64,000 bases of DNA, taken from Ridgeia piscesae. Taxonomy: Eukaryota > Annelida > Polychaeta > Sabellida > Siboglinidae. Position numbers and translations under genes: made by a program. Positions within the stretch are counted from its first letter, which is position 1. Each line of letters opens with the position of its first letter. Where the stretch lies: contig JAODUO010001328.1 of NCBI GenBank assembly GCA_025642075.2, positions 51,962 to 115,961 on the forward strand. The letters are read 5' to 3'. The notes under the pieces are model-generated. The model did no database searches. It saw only the letters and a program-made list of their open reading frames with translations, and was not told the origin of the DNA. Shown piece by piece: positions 46,776 to 59,153 of this stretch.

Positions 46776-46922
46776 ATTCCGAACGCTGTAGACACAAATC
46801 AATACGGCAAAATCGACATATCAAAGCGCACTCCGGATTCCGCGAAGCGACTGTACTACATGGCCATGATGTATAATTTCGAAGAGCAGATGGCCGCAAT
46901 TGCGGACTTTTTACATGCCTGA
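46776..46922 (+). CDS. Gene A exon 5: C-terminal helix
   Basis: Acceptor TAATTGTGTTTCTAG, then 48 codons and TGA. It encodes IPNAVDTNQYGKIDISKRTP and AKRLYYMAMMYNFEEQMAAI before ADFLHA. YGKxDIS, LYY.AM.Y and EQMA.IAD are shared with gene B exon 5 (25 of 48 positions identical by my count). The last 25 residues form a strong amphipathic helix. The exon-by-exon helix layout with phase 0 introns resembles long-chain helical cytokine genes; the homology is unproven. Confidence 0.84.
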   Translation: MPNAVDTNQYGKIDISKRTPDSAKRLYYMAMMYNFEEQMAAIADFLHA

Positions 46923-47319
46923 ATAGAAAACTGCCAGCCGCGCCGACAGTTGCACGTGTTTCCAATTGTAATGGTGTTATTTTAATAATGCATAACGGAA
47001 ACGGACGGTGCTGCAACCTGGTGGAGATGGAGTAGATTGCCTTCCTTTTAAGCAAATCCCTACTTTATGTTCTCTGCATAGTAATACATGTTTCTATTCT
47101 TTATTTATCACACACAAACATATTGCTTAAGCTACTCATTCTTGGACCAAAAAACACACCACACAGGCTCGCACGCACGCACGAACGCACCCACAAACAC
47201 ACTTTAAAGGCTTACACACACATATACACTCATGCGCACGGACGCATCCAAACGCGGAAACTCACACACATACGCATGCAAACACACATTTTATTGTGGC
47301 GTTGCTGATACACGGCTAT

Positions 47320-48934
47320 ATTACCTTCTGATTTGACACTGAGGAAGGGAATTCCACAGAGTTGGTGCAGCAACCGAGAAAGCTCGGGTCCCAGTTTTCG
47401 TCTTAGCCCGAGGGATGTAAAGTGGGTTACTACTGGTTGAGCGTAGCTCTCTGGAATTCCTTGCCGGAGTTAGCGGTGAGTTTAGATATGTTGGTTGTTT
47501 AGATACGAGTGCTTGATAGGATATTGTGCAAATCTTGAAAATATTGCGATAATGCACAGGGAGCCAGTGCAATGATTTTAGAAGCGGCACCGAGCTAGAA
47601 AAACGAGGAGAACGCGTAACTACCCTTGCCAAGCAGTTCTGGACACGTTGAAGTCTTGCAATATCCTTGTTCGCAGTATTGTAAAGGAGGGAATTGCAGT
47701 AGTCAAGTCTGCTGCTTACTAGAGCTGTCGCGATGGTTTTAGCACCAGAAAGTGATAAAAATCTGCGAATACGACGAAGATCACGGATATAGTAGAAACA
47801 GCAACGGCATGTTTTTGATATGTGCTGTTTTAAATTGAAGCTATCTTCAAAGTTAACTCCGATATTTGAAACTGAGGGGGCTGGTGTTACACTCTGATTT
47901 AGGATATGTGTCGGGAAAAAGCCGTCGAGTTTTGCACGCTGCGTTACGGTACCAATGATGATAAATTCGGTCTTGTTTGCATTTAACTTTAGTTTACTAT
48001 TTTTCATCCAAAAGGAGACATCTTGGAGACAATACCTGAGCTGGTTTAAGGAGCGGCAAGCATCTGGTGTAGTCAACGAAATGTAGATTTGGGTGTCATC
48101 TGCATAAAGGTGATGATCCAAGTTGTGACCTTGGATAACAGAGCTTAAAGGTGTTGTGTATAAAGTGAAAAGCAAAGGCCCCAAAACAGAACCCTGTGGG
48201 ACACCACATGACGTGGGCAACATGTCTGAAAAGCAGTTACCTATTTTAATGGCTTGCTGTCTGTCAGTAAGATATGAAGTAAACCAGCTCAGGACTGTGC
48301 CAGATATGCCGTACCATGTTGATAGACGTGTAATGAGAATATTGTGGTCAATGGTGTCGAAAGCGGCGGATAGGTCAAGCAGGGTCAGGTCGGTAACTTT
48401 TCCATTGTCGATGTTGAGGTTAATGTCATTGTGTACTTTTAAAAGAGCAGTTTCTGTAGAATGAAATTGTTTATATGCAGACTACGACATATCGGATAGA
48501 TCATTTTTGTAGATGTGACATCTGAGACGATTAGCTTCAACCTTTTCAAGTATGTTTGAGATGAAACTGGGTCTGTAAGTGTTTAATTCTTCTTTAGGCA
48601 GAGTTGGTTTCTTAAGAATTGGATTAACATGTGCTCATTTAAAATCGTCAGGGGAAAAGTCGTAGCATAAAGATTAATTTATGATGTCTGTTATTGGTTT
48701 AATTAATACGTCAAGGCATGCTTTCAGTAGTATGGTGGATATTGGATCAAGGTCACAGGATTTACTTGGGGATGACATGATTATTTTTCTCACTTCAGTA
48801 GTTGTAGCTGGTTCAAACGATGCAAGTTGAAAATTTAGTTGTGGAAAGTCTGCATATGAACCGTGGAGAACAAAAGTACGATACATGTATATTATTAACT
48901 ATCTTTCTCTGCTTGTATTGACCACCGGTAGAAT

Positions 48935-48935
<1 letters not shown>
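47320..48935 (-). mobile_element. LINE fragment, RT domain (CR1/Jockey-type)
   Basis: The minus strand is open for 300 codons (48,223-47,321) with TSCGVPQGSVLGPLLFTLYT, HHLYADDTQIYISLTTP (catalytic YADD), RRFLSLSGAKTIATALVSSR and LHWLPVHYRNIFKI. Upstream, in another frame, it has LLDLSAAFDTIDHNIL and FTSYLTDRQQ near 48,300-48,400. The N-terminal part ends at an (AT)n tract (48,936). 5'-truncated, with few disabling changes, so relatively young. A frameshift just before the C-terminal NSLP motif. Confidence 0.88.

Positions 48936-49001
<66 letters not shown>
48936..49001. repeat. (AT)n microsatellite
   Basis: Uninterrupted AT dinucleotides at the 5' end of the LINE fragment. Confidence 0.95.
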
Positions 49002-49003
<2 letters not shown>

Positions 49004-49929
49004 TCAGTTATCACGAAACGGCGACAGAATTTGCTTTGGGGGGTAATTTAGAATTCAATATTTCGCGTTGTTCTTTTAGTCACTTATAAATAACATGTCA
49101 ATGTATACGAGAAATAAATTTGGAAAGCTTAATTATTCTAAGCGGCTCCCTGCCATCGCTTTGAAGTTGTGTGTCCGTGTTGCGCGATACCGAGCGTATG
49201 CATGCACATCGTGTATTTAATATACATGTTGTGGTATTTCGTTTTTCGGCTATGTGTTTTCGTTTATTATTTGAGTATATGACAGATTTATATTCAAAAT
49301 GGACAGCAGTGACAACGTTTGAAAAACATTATTTAGTTTTCATACAATTTAGAACTTAGAATACGTTTTCGGTCTCCTGTAAAAAGAGTAAAGCGGTTAT
49401 ATAATTACTTGTCATTCTATGGGGAACTGCTTTTAAAGGTAAGTATAAAATGAACAATTACCATTTCAACGGAACAAATCTTATGCGGATACTGTCATCT
49501 GTAGTCTTCATAAGGATGTTCAAAATAGGTATACGCTCGATATTCATTAGTATTTTCAAAATAGAAAATATTTTTCTAAGGGGCATTTGTCGTATTCTGC
49601 TTGGCCTCGGCGTGTTGCTCTGCGACAGTTACGTGCATTATTTTCCAATCATCACCATTTCTGAGCAAATGCCGTTCTCTTTAACTCAACTGAAACGTCG
49701 TACACCAAATAACGAATGGACGTTTCACCTCGTTATTTGGTGTACGTGTCAGTTGGGCCTGGCCAACCAATGCGCAGATTGAGCTATTTCGGTACTGAGA
49801 ATTTGGAGAGTCAGTCACAAAATGGATGGTATAGTTTGATGTAGCTCTAACATCATTGCTTTTAGAAAGGCGAATATTGAAGGCACCGGGTGAGCCATTA
49901 TATCTGAGAGGCCAACGAAACTCAAAATC
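49002..49929. other. Spacer with a short hairpin
   Basis: No gene is seen. At 49,688-49,754 arms AACTGAAACGTCGTACACCA... and ...TGGTGTACGTGTCAGTT form a near-perfect stem of about 26 bp with a loop of about 15 nt. Confidence 0.6.
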
Positions 49930-50300
49930 TTCATATACCGATATTGTCCATGTTTTATAAATCTTGTATACAGAGTTTTTTGACATTTTCTTTTATATGT
50001 TGGTTTGGGAACGTCAGTCAAAAAGACAAGAATAAACTGCAGCGCGTTGTAAATATTAGTAGCAAAATAACCGGTTTCAAACAATCCTCTCTCACTGGTT
50101 TGTATGAAAAGCAGGTATTGCGTAAAGCCAATAAAATAATTAATGACAATACACACATTCTATATAACGAGTACGTCCTTCTGCCCTCGTCCAGAAGGTT
50201 CAGAACTATCATATCCAAAATAAATAGAAAGCGTAACTCATTCATTCCAATGTCTGTACGACTTTACAACGATAAACACCTCTGACGTTGTGTGTGTATG
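49930..50300 (+). mobile_element. LINE C-terminal fragment
   Basis: The plus strand encodes NKLQRVVNISSKITGFKQ, LYEKQVLRKANKIINDNTHI and LPSSRRFRTIISKINRKRNS. This is the C terminus found in some animal LINE proteins (KLQ..VN..SKI.G......LYEKQLL.KA.KI..D.THILY.E). It ends with a stop after MSVRLYNDKHL. Confidence 0.72.
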
Positions 50301-50529
50301 TTGTATTTTGTTTCTTTTATTTTTTATTTGTAAAAGGACGACCACAATTACAATTATAATTATAACTATAATTTAAACATTTATTATAGATTAGTCTTGT
50401 ATTTTATTATGATTAATGTTTACATACTGTTTTAATAATGAATTTATATGTATTTTGATTTCTCTACTGCTGTATTTTATATTCGAATGACGAACGCTGC
50501 AAAATTTATTTCCCGGTCAGGGACAATAA

Positions 50530-50755
50530 CGTTTTATTGTATTGTATTGTATTGTATTGTATTGTATTGTATTGTATTGTATTGTATTGTATTGTATTGT
50601 ATTGTATTGTATTATCGTATCGTATCGTATCGTATCGTATCGTATCGTATCGTAGTCGTAGCGTAGCGTAGCGTAGCGTAGCGTAGCGTAGCGTAGCGTA
50701 TGCGTAGCGTATCGTAGCGTAGCGTAGCGTAGCGTAGCGTAGCGTAGCGTATCAT
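50530..50755. repeat. Pentamer microsatellites (ATTGT)n, (ATCGT)n, (AGCGT)n
   Basis: Three successive pentamer blocks that differ by one base each. This suggests stepwise motif conversion within one array. Confidence 0.96.
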
Positions 50756-51438
50756 CTCTGTAGTGCAATACCGTTGGGTGGGTGCTTATCTGCGCTTTGT
50801 CATAACACACAGAACCTATCTCATCCACGTACTTGCATAGTCCACCTACCAGTTCTCTGCATAGTCCACCTGACCTGTGGCTTCCGTCATAAGCTTAAGC
50901 TTACCTCTGGGATGTCTGATTTCCTCGTACTGTGTGAAGGCCCTGCCACAATGTGCTCTGAATTCTGGTAGTTCTCTCATCAGTGTTTTGGAGAATATAT
51001 TAATGCCCTCTATCACTTCACTTTTTGCTGAGGGAGGTCTTGTACTGCACGTCTTTCTTCGTGCATAGTTTATATTTAATTCGTCTTGTGCCGTCCATGT
51101 CATTCAGTTTCTCCCTTGCGTTTTCGCCACTCATCGAGGTTAATTCAGATAAAAAGTTTGGCAGTACTTTGCAGGCGGTCGCCTTCATGAACATTTTGGT
51201 GTGACGGTGGCACACGTGTCTCTGAGCTTGAAATTGGATGGACAGTGCAGTAAATGACATCTTAATGACGCTGAATTCAAGGCATGACTTCCTGTGGATG
51301 GTTTCCATTGTGTCTGTCATTGAGATGGTTTCTCTTCCCTTGATTTGACCATTCGTTCCAGGTAACTCGTTGCTGTTTTCTTATCTCACCAGAGATTCCG
51401 CTACCAACATCTTCCGTGATTTGGCTATTGCCTTCATC

Positions 51439-51517
<79 letters not shown>

Positions 51518-51997
51518 CAACGTACAATATTGACTGTGACTAACATAACCTGTGATAGGGTATCGACATAATAATAATTACAACTACAACAATAATAATA
51601 AGTTAACTTATGTGCCTATATGATTGGAAACCAATCACGTAGCCTCTTCAAATGCAAACAAAGCATGTGCATAGTGAATAATTTAGACGTGTGAATAGTT
51701 GGAGGGAGGGAGAGGGGTGAAGATCAAGGTCAAACGTCACACCGCGCCCCCTGGTGGACAGGTGCTGAACTACACACTAGGTTAAAGAACAATTGGTACC
51801 CTTAGCGGATAGGTCAAGAGCTAGTACAGTCAAAAAATTTCATTCTCATTGAACGTTTACCGACTTTTGATTGGCAAGTAGTTGCTTTGATTATTTGGTT
51901 ACTTTCACCAGCTGCCATGTCAAACCGCCGTATCGAGAAGTCGTCGATGTGGACACCCTGAAGCTACAGGCGGGCGACGGCGACACGGTCATCGTAT

Positions 51998-52055
<58 letters not shown>
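50756..52055. other. Spacer with (AT)n tracts
   Basis: AT runs at 51,439-51,515 and 52,003-52,055. Minus-strand open stretches at 50,846-51,320 (for example ELTSMSGENAREKLNDMDGT) have no recognised family. They could be remnants of a transposon protein. Confidence 0.45.
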
Positions 52056-52058
<3 letters not shown>

Positions 52059-52802
52059 GTAAAGAAGGTGGACGAACTATCCTATGACAAAGTAGTAGAC
52101 GACTGACTATAAAGAGAGATTTGACGTCTTAGGCAAAATGACAGGCCTTCAAGACAGTTTGAACATCAATGAAGATGTGAAGGCGATCGCTCAGAGGAAG
52201 AGGTGCATTCCTTTTCAAAGCCGACATCGGGTGGAGCAATAAATCGAGAGACTGGCATGTTTGGATGTGTCAAGAGACTCGGAAGGTCCCACGCCGTTTG
52301 TGAGTCCAATTGTGGTGTTGTGCACAACACCCATTGGCCAAGTATGAATACGTCGCGACAGGAAAACAGTCAACACCGCCATTGACCAAGAACGGTGTTC
52401 ATTGAATATCATAAAAAAACCTGATTGCCGACATGAGTGGGTCAATAATATCCTCGAAGATCGATCTTAGCCAGGGATATCACCAGCTGTAGCTAACATC
52501 TGAGAGTAGAACAGTTTTCTTCCACAAATTGCCGTCACCAAAATCAAGCTTATTCATATCAAGGTTTCGTAAGTTACTGCAAAACATCTAGTAAATAGAA
52601 CTCAGAATATGGAACAAATGCAGGCCACATCTGCAAACCGCATATACCAGCGGAAGCATATCATTATTATGTATGTATTTATTATTATTTTTCCTCTGTC
52701 AAAATGTTAATTGTACTTTAGAATAATTTTGGATTTTGCACACTTCTATGTAATTATTATATCATCGTAAAAATTACACTGTTGACACTATACTATTTTG
52801 TA

Positions 52803-52808
<6 letters not shown>
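52056..52808 (+). mobile_element. Gypsy RT relic, tandem copy 1
   Basis: A dead Ty3/gypsy reverse-transcriptase fragment. In shifting frames it has EGPTPFVSPIVVL and SKIDLSQGYHQL followed by a stop, both diagnostic for gypsy RT (EGPTPWVSPIVV; SKLDL.QGYHQL). The unit begins TTCGTAAAGAAGGTGG and ends TTGTATAATTA, then passes into (AT)n. It shares all its stops with copies 2 and 3. Confidence 0.82.
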
Positions 52809-52864
<56 letters not shown>

Positions 52865-52867
<3 letters not shown>

Positions 52868-53609
52868 GTAAAGAAGGTGGACGAACTATCCTATGACAAA
52901 GTAGTAGACGACTGACTATAAAGAGAGATTTGACGTCTTAGGCAAAATGACAGGCCTTCAAGACAGTTTGAACATCAATGAAGATGTGAAGGCGATCGCT
53001 CAGAGGAAGAGGTGCATTCCTTTTCAAAGCCGACATCGGGTGGAGCAATAAATCGAGAGACTGGCATGTTTGGATGTGTCAAGAGACTCGGAAGGTCCCA
53101 CGCCGTTTGTGAGTCCAATTGTGGTGTTGTGCACAACACCCATTGGCCAAGTATGAATACGTCGCGACAGGAAAACAGTCAACACCGCCATTGACCAAGA
53201 ACGGTGTTCATTGAATATCATAAAAAAACCTGATTGCCGACATGAGTGGGTCAATAATATCCTCGAAGATCGATCTTAGCCAGGGATATCACCAGCTGTA
53301 GCTAACATCTGAGAGTAGAACAGTTTTCTTCCACAAATTGCCGTCACCAAAATCAAGCTTATTCATATCAAGGTTTCGTAAGTTACTGCAAAACATCTAG
53401 TAAATAGAACTCAGAATATGGAACAAATGCAGGCCACATCTGCAAACCGCATATACCAGCGGAAGCATATCATTATTATGTATGTATTTATTATTATTTT
53501 TCCTCTGTCAAAATGTTAATTGTACTTTAGAATAATTTTGGATTTTGCACACTTCTATGTAATTATTATATCATCGTAAAAATTACACTGTTGACACTAT
53601 ACTATTTTG

Positions 53610-53614
<5 letters not shown>
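52865..53614 (+). mobile_element. Gypsy RT relic, tandem copy 2
   Basis: Essentially identical to copy 1 over about 750 bp. Starts 809 bp after copy 1; the offset differs from the next interval only through the length of the intervening (AT)n. Confidence 0.85.
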
Positions 53615-53664
<50 letters not shown>

Positions 53665-53667
<3 letters not shown>

Positions 53668-54416
53668 GTAAAGAAGGTGGACGAACTATCCTATGACAAA
53701 GTAGTAGACGACTGACTATAAAGAGAGATTTGACGTCTTAGGCAAAATGACAGGCCTTCAAGACAGTTTGAACATCAATGAAGATGTGAAGGCGATCGCT
53801 CAGAGGAAGAGGTGCATTCCTTTTCAAAGCCGACATCGGGTGGAGCAATAAATCGAGAGACTGGCATGTTTGGATGTGTCAAGAGACTCGGAAGGTCCCA
53901 CGCCGTTTGTGAGTCCAATTGTGGTGTTGTGCACAACACCCATTGGCCAAGTATGAATACGTCGCGACAGGAAAACAGTCAACACCGCCATTGACCAAGA
54001 ACGGTGTTCATTGAATATCATAAAAAAACCTGATTGCCGACATGAGTGGGTCAATAATATCCTCGAAGATCGATCTTAGCCAGGGATATCACCAGCTGTA
54101 GCTAACATCTGAGAGTAGAACAGTTTTCTTCCACAAATTGCCGTCACCAAAATCAAGCTTATTCATATCAAGGTTTCGTAAGTTACTGCAAAACATCTAG
54201 TAAATAGAACTCAGAATATGGAACAAATGCAGGCCACATCTGCAAACCGCATATACCAGCGGAAGCATATCATTATTATGTATGTATTTATTATTATTTT
54301 TCCTCTGTCAAAATGTTAATTGTACTTTAGAATAATTTTGGATTTTGCACACTTCTATGTAATTATTATATCATCGTAAAAATTACACTGTTGACACTAT
54401 ACTATTTTGTATAATT
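53665..54416 (+). mobile_element. Gypsy RT relic, tandem copy 3
   Basis: Essentially identical to copies 1 and 2; starts 800 bp after copy 2. It runs into unique sequence (AGTTATCATCATATGG) instead of (AT)n. Confidence 0.85.
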
Positions 54417-55059
54417 AGTTATCATCATATGGCGGCCTGTATGACAGCGATCGTTCATGTCTTAATACAGGCCTTCCTGGATTATCCTAACAGTGTTGAA
54501 ACTGTTAATATAACACGTATGTCTGGTGATCCAAAAAATTTAAATAACATTCACTTCATTTCATTACCGTTACAAGACTCAACGCATGCGTATCACATCT
54601 GCCGCTGAGTTATTGCCTGTTAGATGTTTTTATTGAGTTGTTTTAATGTACTTGAAATTCTTCTTCCGAAACGCTACTACGGTCAGAGGGTGCTCTGGGA
54701 CTCTGTGCAATTAGACACTACCATAAGAGTAATTAGTACATAGATTTGTTGAAGGTAATTTACCGAGAGGCTAAACGAACCGCAAATCCAACATGGGCGA
54801 CGCACATGGACGGGCGGCACGTCCTAGCTCATACACTGTCCGTTAGGCGCTGGGCAGGGTCATCTTTATACCGTTGACAGACCGACTCACACACCGCGCA
54901 TTGTTAAGCTAACCTGGTCCTGGGAAATAGTGCCTAATTTCTCCGATGCATTGCACACTATACATATGATTTGTAGTCGAAACATTGTAATGAGCCGGTT
55001 TATAATGCTTTGGTAGATAGAAATTACTCAATTGTATGCAAACAAAAATAATAGTTTCT
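54417..55059. other. Spacer, nothing recognised
   Basis: No reading frame, repeat or RNA signature that I can support. Confidence 0.5.
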
Positions 55060-55565
55060 TGACCCTAGGCGCAACTATCATGTACAAAAGCGACATAAAC
55101 AAGCCAGCTGTGACACAGGCACTCTACGGGGAGCGTGCGACCGGAAGTGAGCATCTGTTGTGGAGATTTTTGGACATTAGTTACTTATAGTGATACAAAA
55201 TATGTTCAAATCAATGATTTTAGTACGGGTCGCGGTGCAGTATAAGACCTTGATGGTCACCGCCATTAGACATACGCATCATAGCCACGCTACGCCATGT
55301 AATGAAGATCTCCAACGTGATGATGATTTTACTCTTAAAATATAACACTAAAATGTGTTATCGTTATAACAGTTATGGTGTAGCAGAGAGGTTTTCCAGT
55401 GCGCAACATGTCCTTGTTAATTATTTACAAATGTAAGGTAGATATCGATCATTTAATTGCCAAATGCTACATGAACGCATAACTCGTACTTTCTAACAGC
55501 AGTGATCACGTGTCTTGTCGTGACGTCATCCAATGTCCACTGGTCAGTTCAGATCATAGACGCCT
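55060..55565 (+). pseudogene. Gene C: truncated third copy of the gene A/B family
   Basis: Homologous to the upstream region, exon 1 and start of exon 2 of genes A and B. AGCGACATAAACAAGCCAGC and CACTCTACGGGGAGCG match the gene B upstream region at 63,015-63,085. ATGAAGATCTCCAACGTGAT corresponds to exon 1 with the donor damaged. CTTTCTAACAG then CAGTGATCACGTGTCTTGTC corresponds to the exon 2 acceptor and start. The segment between is shortened, and after about 55,565 homology ends. No exons 3-5 are found. A relic. Confidence 0.75.
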
Positions 55566-55849
55566 ATTGCGATGACCCATTCGCAAAGGTATACGTATCA
55601 AGGGATGCTGGGAGTAAAACAAGCATCATCGGTGTACACAAGTAATAGTATGATATACTAAATGTAATGCTTACGTCGAGGACACGGGGAAGATCAGCTG
55701 TTGATACAGTTTCGGAGTTGATTACCTGACATGCATACATTTAATTACTAGGAGTACATATAGAGTGAAGGTTAGTACACAAGGTATCCGTATTTACATC
55801 GTTTTGTGAGGTGTATGTGCCATCCAATTAGTCTTGTTATATACAGTTG

Positions 55850-56475
55850 CCCACGGGCGTCGGTCGGTGGGGGACGGGGGACGCGTCCCCCCACTTTTCA
55901 GCGTGGGGGGACAGCATAGGAATTGTCCCCCCCCCCACTTTTCAGCTCAGAAAAATTGCGAGGCATATAACCTGACTCACCACTCCTCTCTCTTAAAAGC
56001 CGCTACACAGGACTAGCTAGACTATAAACTCGCGATATGAAGTTCCGACCATGCACCCATTAGAAAATCGACTAGATAAATTGCCTGGCTGGCCACACCG
56101 CGCAACTTGATCTTACTTTAGTAAATAACCATCATGCCGGACTGCGCCGTTGCCGGGCTCTATCAGTTTGCAACCTTGTGTTGATATTATTTATCGGCTC
56201 TAGCACGGGCTTCGATCGGTGGGGTACGGGGGACGCCTTCCCGCCACTTTTCAGCGTGGGGGACAGCATTGAATTGTCCCCTCCACTTTTCAGTTCAGAA
56301 AAATTGCGGGGCATGTAGCCTGACTCACCACTCTTCTCTTAAAAGCCGCTACATAGGACTAGTTGCTAGACAATAAACTCGCGATATGAAGTTCCGACCA
56401 CCCATTAGAAAATCGACTGGCCGCAGCGCGCAACTTGATCTTACTTCAGTAAATAATCATCATGCCGGTGTAGCA
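55850..56475. mobile_element. GGGCGTCGATC-type transposon ends, copies 1 and 2
   Basis: Two tandem copies start CGGGCGTCGGTCGGTGGGGG (55,853) and CGGGCTTCGATCGGTGGGG (56,204). Each continues with CCCCCCACTTTTCAGCGTGG and CGCTACA.AGGACTAG.. text. The ends are complementary to a 3' end at about 58,060-58,100 (GGATCGACGCCCCTGC). Non-coding. Confidence 0.65.
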
Positions 56476-56911
56476 CTTACATTTTTCAGGCGTTATAAAC
56501 GTTCCGATTGACGTTTCTGCGCATGCGCGATAAATGTAAAATCATTAATGTGCAGCGAAAGGACAATGCATTTATGGTATAAATATTACGGGTTGTTCGT
56601 TAGGATATATATACAGTTATTTGTAGCAAATTAACACGAGGCAAACAAGTTTTGAAGCATGTTTTGATAGCAAACGTGACTATAGTGCGTCATAATCCTT
56701 GACGGTGATTTAAACAAACGTAAGATGTTATTGTATTGAACGACATTTTAAGCAACTCTTCACAGTAATCATCACAGGAGAGTTGATGAACAGCCCGTGG
56801 CATTCATATCAAAAATGCTTTGTCGTTTCGCTGCACATTGGTGATTTTATATTTATCGCGCAGGCGCAGAAACGTAAATCGGAAAGTTTATAACGACCGG
56901 AAAAATGTAAG
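56476..56911. mobile_element. Nested MITE with about 95-bp inverted repeats
   Basis: The left end is CTTACATTTTTCAGGCGTTA and the right end is its inverse, ending CCGGAAAAATGTAAG. Inner arms include GCGCATGCGCGATAAATGTA against TATTTATCGCGCAGGCGC. It interrupts copy 2 of the surrounding repeat, whose sequence resumes at about 56,912. Confidence 0.8.
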
Positions 56912-57927
56912 CGCGACACCGGGCTGAGCCGCTGTCGTGCTCTACCAGTTTGCATCCTTGTGTTGATATTTTTAGTAGGTTCTAGCCATCAGGCACATTA
57001 TAAATTATGAAATTTGTGTTTCACATTCATCCCTTGCCTGCTTGATGTTTATCGCCTACGACCGAAGCGGCGGATTCCTGCACTTTGTGTAACTTATTCC
57101 CATTTGAGTGATGACAAATTTCTTTGCCAAAATATAGGATTGGGAAGTTCTTCACAGCATGGGCGTCGATCGGTGGGGGACGAGGGGACCACGTCCCCCC
57201 ACTTTTCAGCCTGAGGGGACAGCATAGGAAATGTCCCCCCACTTTTTCAGTTCATAAAAACAAATTTACAGGCATATAGCGAGGCTGATCACTCCCCTCT
57301 CTTAAACAAAATAATATACGAGTTCAGATATAAACGTCCGACTACTCAGTGGAAAATTATTAAATAAATTACTTGGTTGGCCGCAACTAGATCTTAGTTC
57401 AGTAAATATGCATCATGCACAAATCAATCAATTTGCACCTTTGTGTTGATTTAATAGGCACTAGCCATCAAGCACATTATAGATTATTAATTTTTGTTTG
57501 TCCTGTCAACCCTTGGATTGCATCCTGGTCGCCCTGGTGGATACTTATATCGCCTACGGCGGACCCCGCGGATTCCTGCACTTTTTGAGTGATGAAAAAT
57601 TTCTTTGCCAAATGGTGGGATTGGGAAGTCCTACACAGGCACCCGTGTAACATTTGTATCTTGTCACCACGGACCAGAGATATAAATAGAACACACTAGT
57701 AGAACTATAGGGGAAAGATTACTGCCATGGACTTAGTGCCACGGACTAATATGCACATAAGTCCGTGTTGTCACTCTATGAATCAGGCAAGCAGTTATGG
57801 GTCCAAAGTCTAGCCTCCAAATTTTCAGGAATTGGGGTGAGCCATGTCCCCTATTCAAATATATGTAGCCAACATAACTATTTTAAATAGCATAACATAA
57901 AAGCCTTTGTTTATTTTATAATTAACA

Positions 57928-57989
<62 letters not shown>

Positions 57990-58105
57990 AATATATAAAT
58001 TATATATTATATACATACATAAAATACATACATATATGTATATATAAATTGGTCCCCCGTCCCCCCCCCCACTTTTGAAACCGGATCGACGCCCCTGCAG
58101 TTGCC
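56912..58105. mobile_element. Rest of the GGGCGTCGATC cluster
   Basis: Continuation of copy 2, then copy 3 from 57,165 (GGGCGTCGATCGGTGGGGGA) and the inverse terminus at 58,060-58,100. It includes the palindrome relative at 57,743-57,770, an (AT)n tract at 57,932-57,980 and a recurring module with TAGGTTCTAGCCATCA. No transposase is visible. Confidence 0.6.
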
Positions 58106-58319
58106 TGCTGCTACGCTTTCATTTTAAACTTGAGCGTTTACCTACTTTCTTCAAAATGATTGCAATGCCTTCACGGTGTTGTCCATATTCTCGTCCATTG
58201 TATTGTTGCTGTTATCCGCCTTCCTAGAGTTCCTACGCAATCCCGAATCCGAGACAGATCTTTGCTTTGACATTCAGGACATCCGTCTTCATGTCAGTAG
58301 CTTTCTGTCACCTTTCACC

Positions 58320-58320
58320 T

Positions 58321-58353
<33 letters not shown>

Positions 58354-58466
58354 TGTGTGTGTGTGCATGCGTGCGTGCGTGCGTGTGTTTCCGTGCTCTG
58401 ACGCATCTGTACACATGAGTGTGCCCGTGTGTCTATGCCTCCAAGGTGTGTCTGTAGGTGCGTTCA

Positions 58467-58510
<44 letters not shown>

Positions 58511-58560
58511 AGCCTGTGTGCTGTGTCTTTCTGCCCAAGAGTGAGTATCCTAAGCAATAT
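58320..58560. repeat. (GTGC)n/(GT)n repeats at the inner edge of the gene B arm
   Basis: Runs of CGTG tetramers. The adjoining GAGCCTGTGTGCTGTGTCTT and AGTATCCTAAGCAATATGTG are the inverse of 47,115-47,170. This marks the inner limit of the inverted duplication. Confidence 0.85.
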
Positions 58561-58759
58561 GTGTGTATGTGATTAATAAATAATAAAGACATGCATTAGT
58601 ATGCAGACTACATACTTTATGCATCTGATCAGTAGTTTGGCAATCTTTTCCATCTCTACAAAACTTCAGCACTGTCCGTTTCCGTTAAGAATAATTACGA
58701 AGACACCATTACAACTGGAAATACGTGCAAATATCGCCCGCACTTTTTCCATTTATTTG

Positions 58760-58921
58760 TTAATTGACCGTTGATGGCCTATGAAAAAGGTCCGCAATTT
58801 CTGCCATCTGCTCTTTGAGATGATATAACATCGCCAAGTAGTACAGTTTTATCGCGAACTCCGGAGAACTATTTGATATGTCGAGTTTGCCGTAGTGTTT
58901 CCTGTCTACATATGTCGGAAC
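58760..58921 (-). CDS. Gene B exon 5: C-terminal helix
   Basis: Minus strand: acceptor CTGTGTTTATAG, 53 codons, then TAA. It encodes VPTYVDRKHYGKLDISNSSP and AIKLYYLAMLYHLKEQMAEI, then ADLFHRPSTVN. It is five codons longer than gene A at the C terminus. An AATAAA signal lies directly after the stop (AACAAATAAATGG). Confidence 0.84.
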   Translation of the reverse strand, partial: VPTYVDRKHYGKLDISNSSPEFAIKLYYLAMLYHLKEQMAEIADLFHRPSTVN

Positions 58922-59037
58922 CTATAAACACAGTTAAATATACACAGGAACAACATGCAGTTTCGAATCTGAATTCTCGACATACCACCAACTATGAATT
59001 AGGTTATGAATATCTAAACAACATGCCATGCGTATGC

Positions 59038-59063
59038 ATACACACACGCACGCACACACACAC

Positions 59064-59095
<32 letters not shown>

Positions 59096-59098
59096 AAC

Positions 59099-59153
<55 letters not shown>

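Noticed and set aside
52203..52445. Small ORFs repeated three times with period about 800 bp (60 and 76 codons)
   Set aside because: Shadow frames of a dead gypsy RT relic; the RT motifs lie in other frames.
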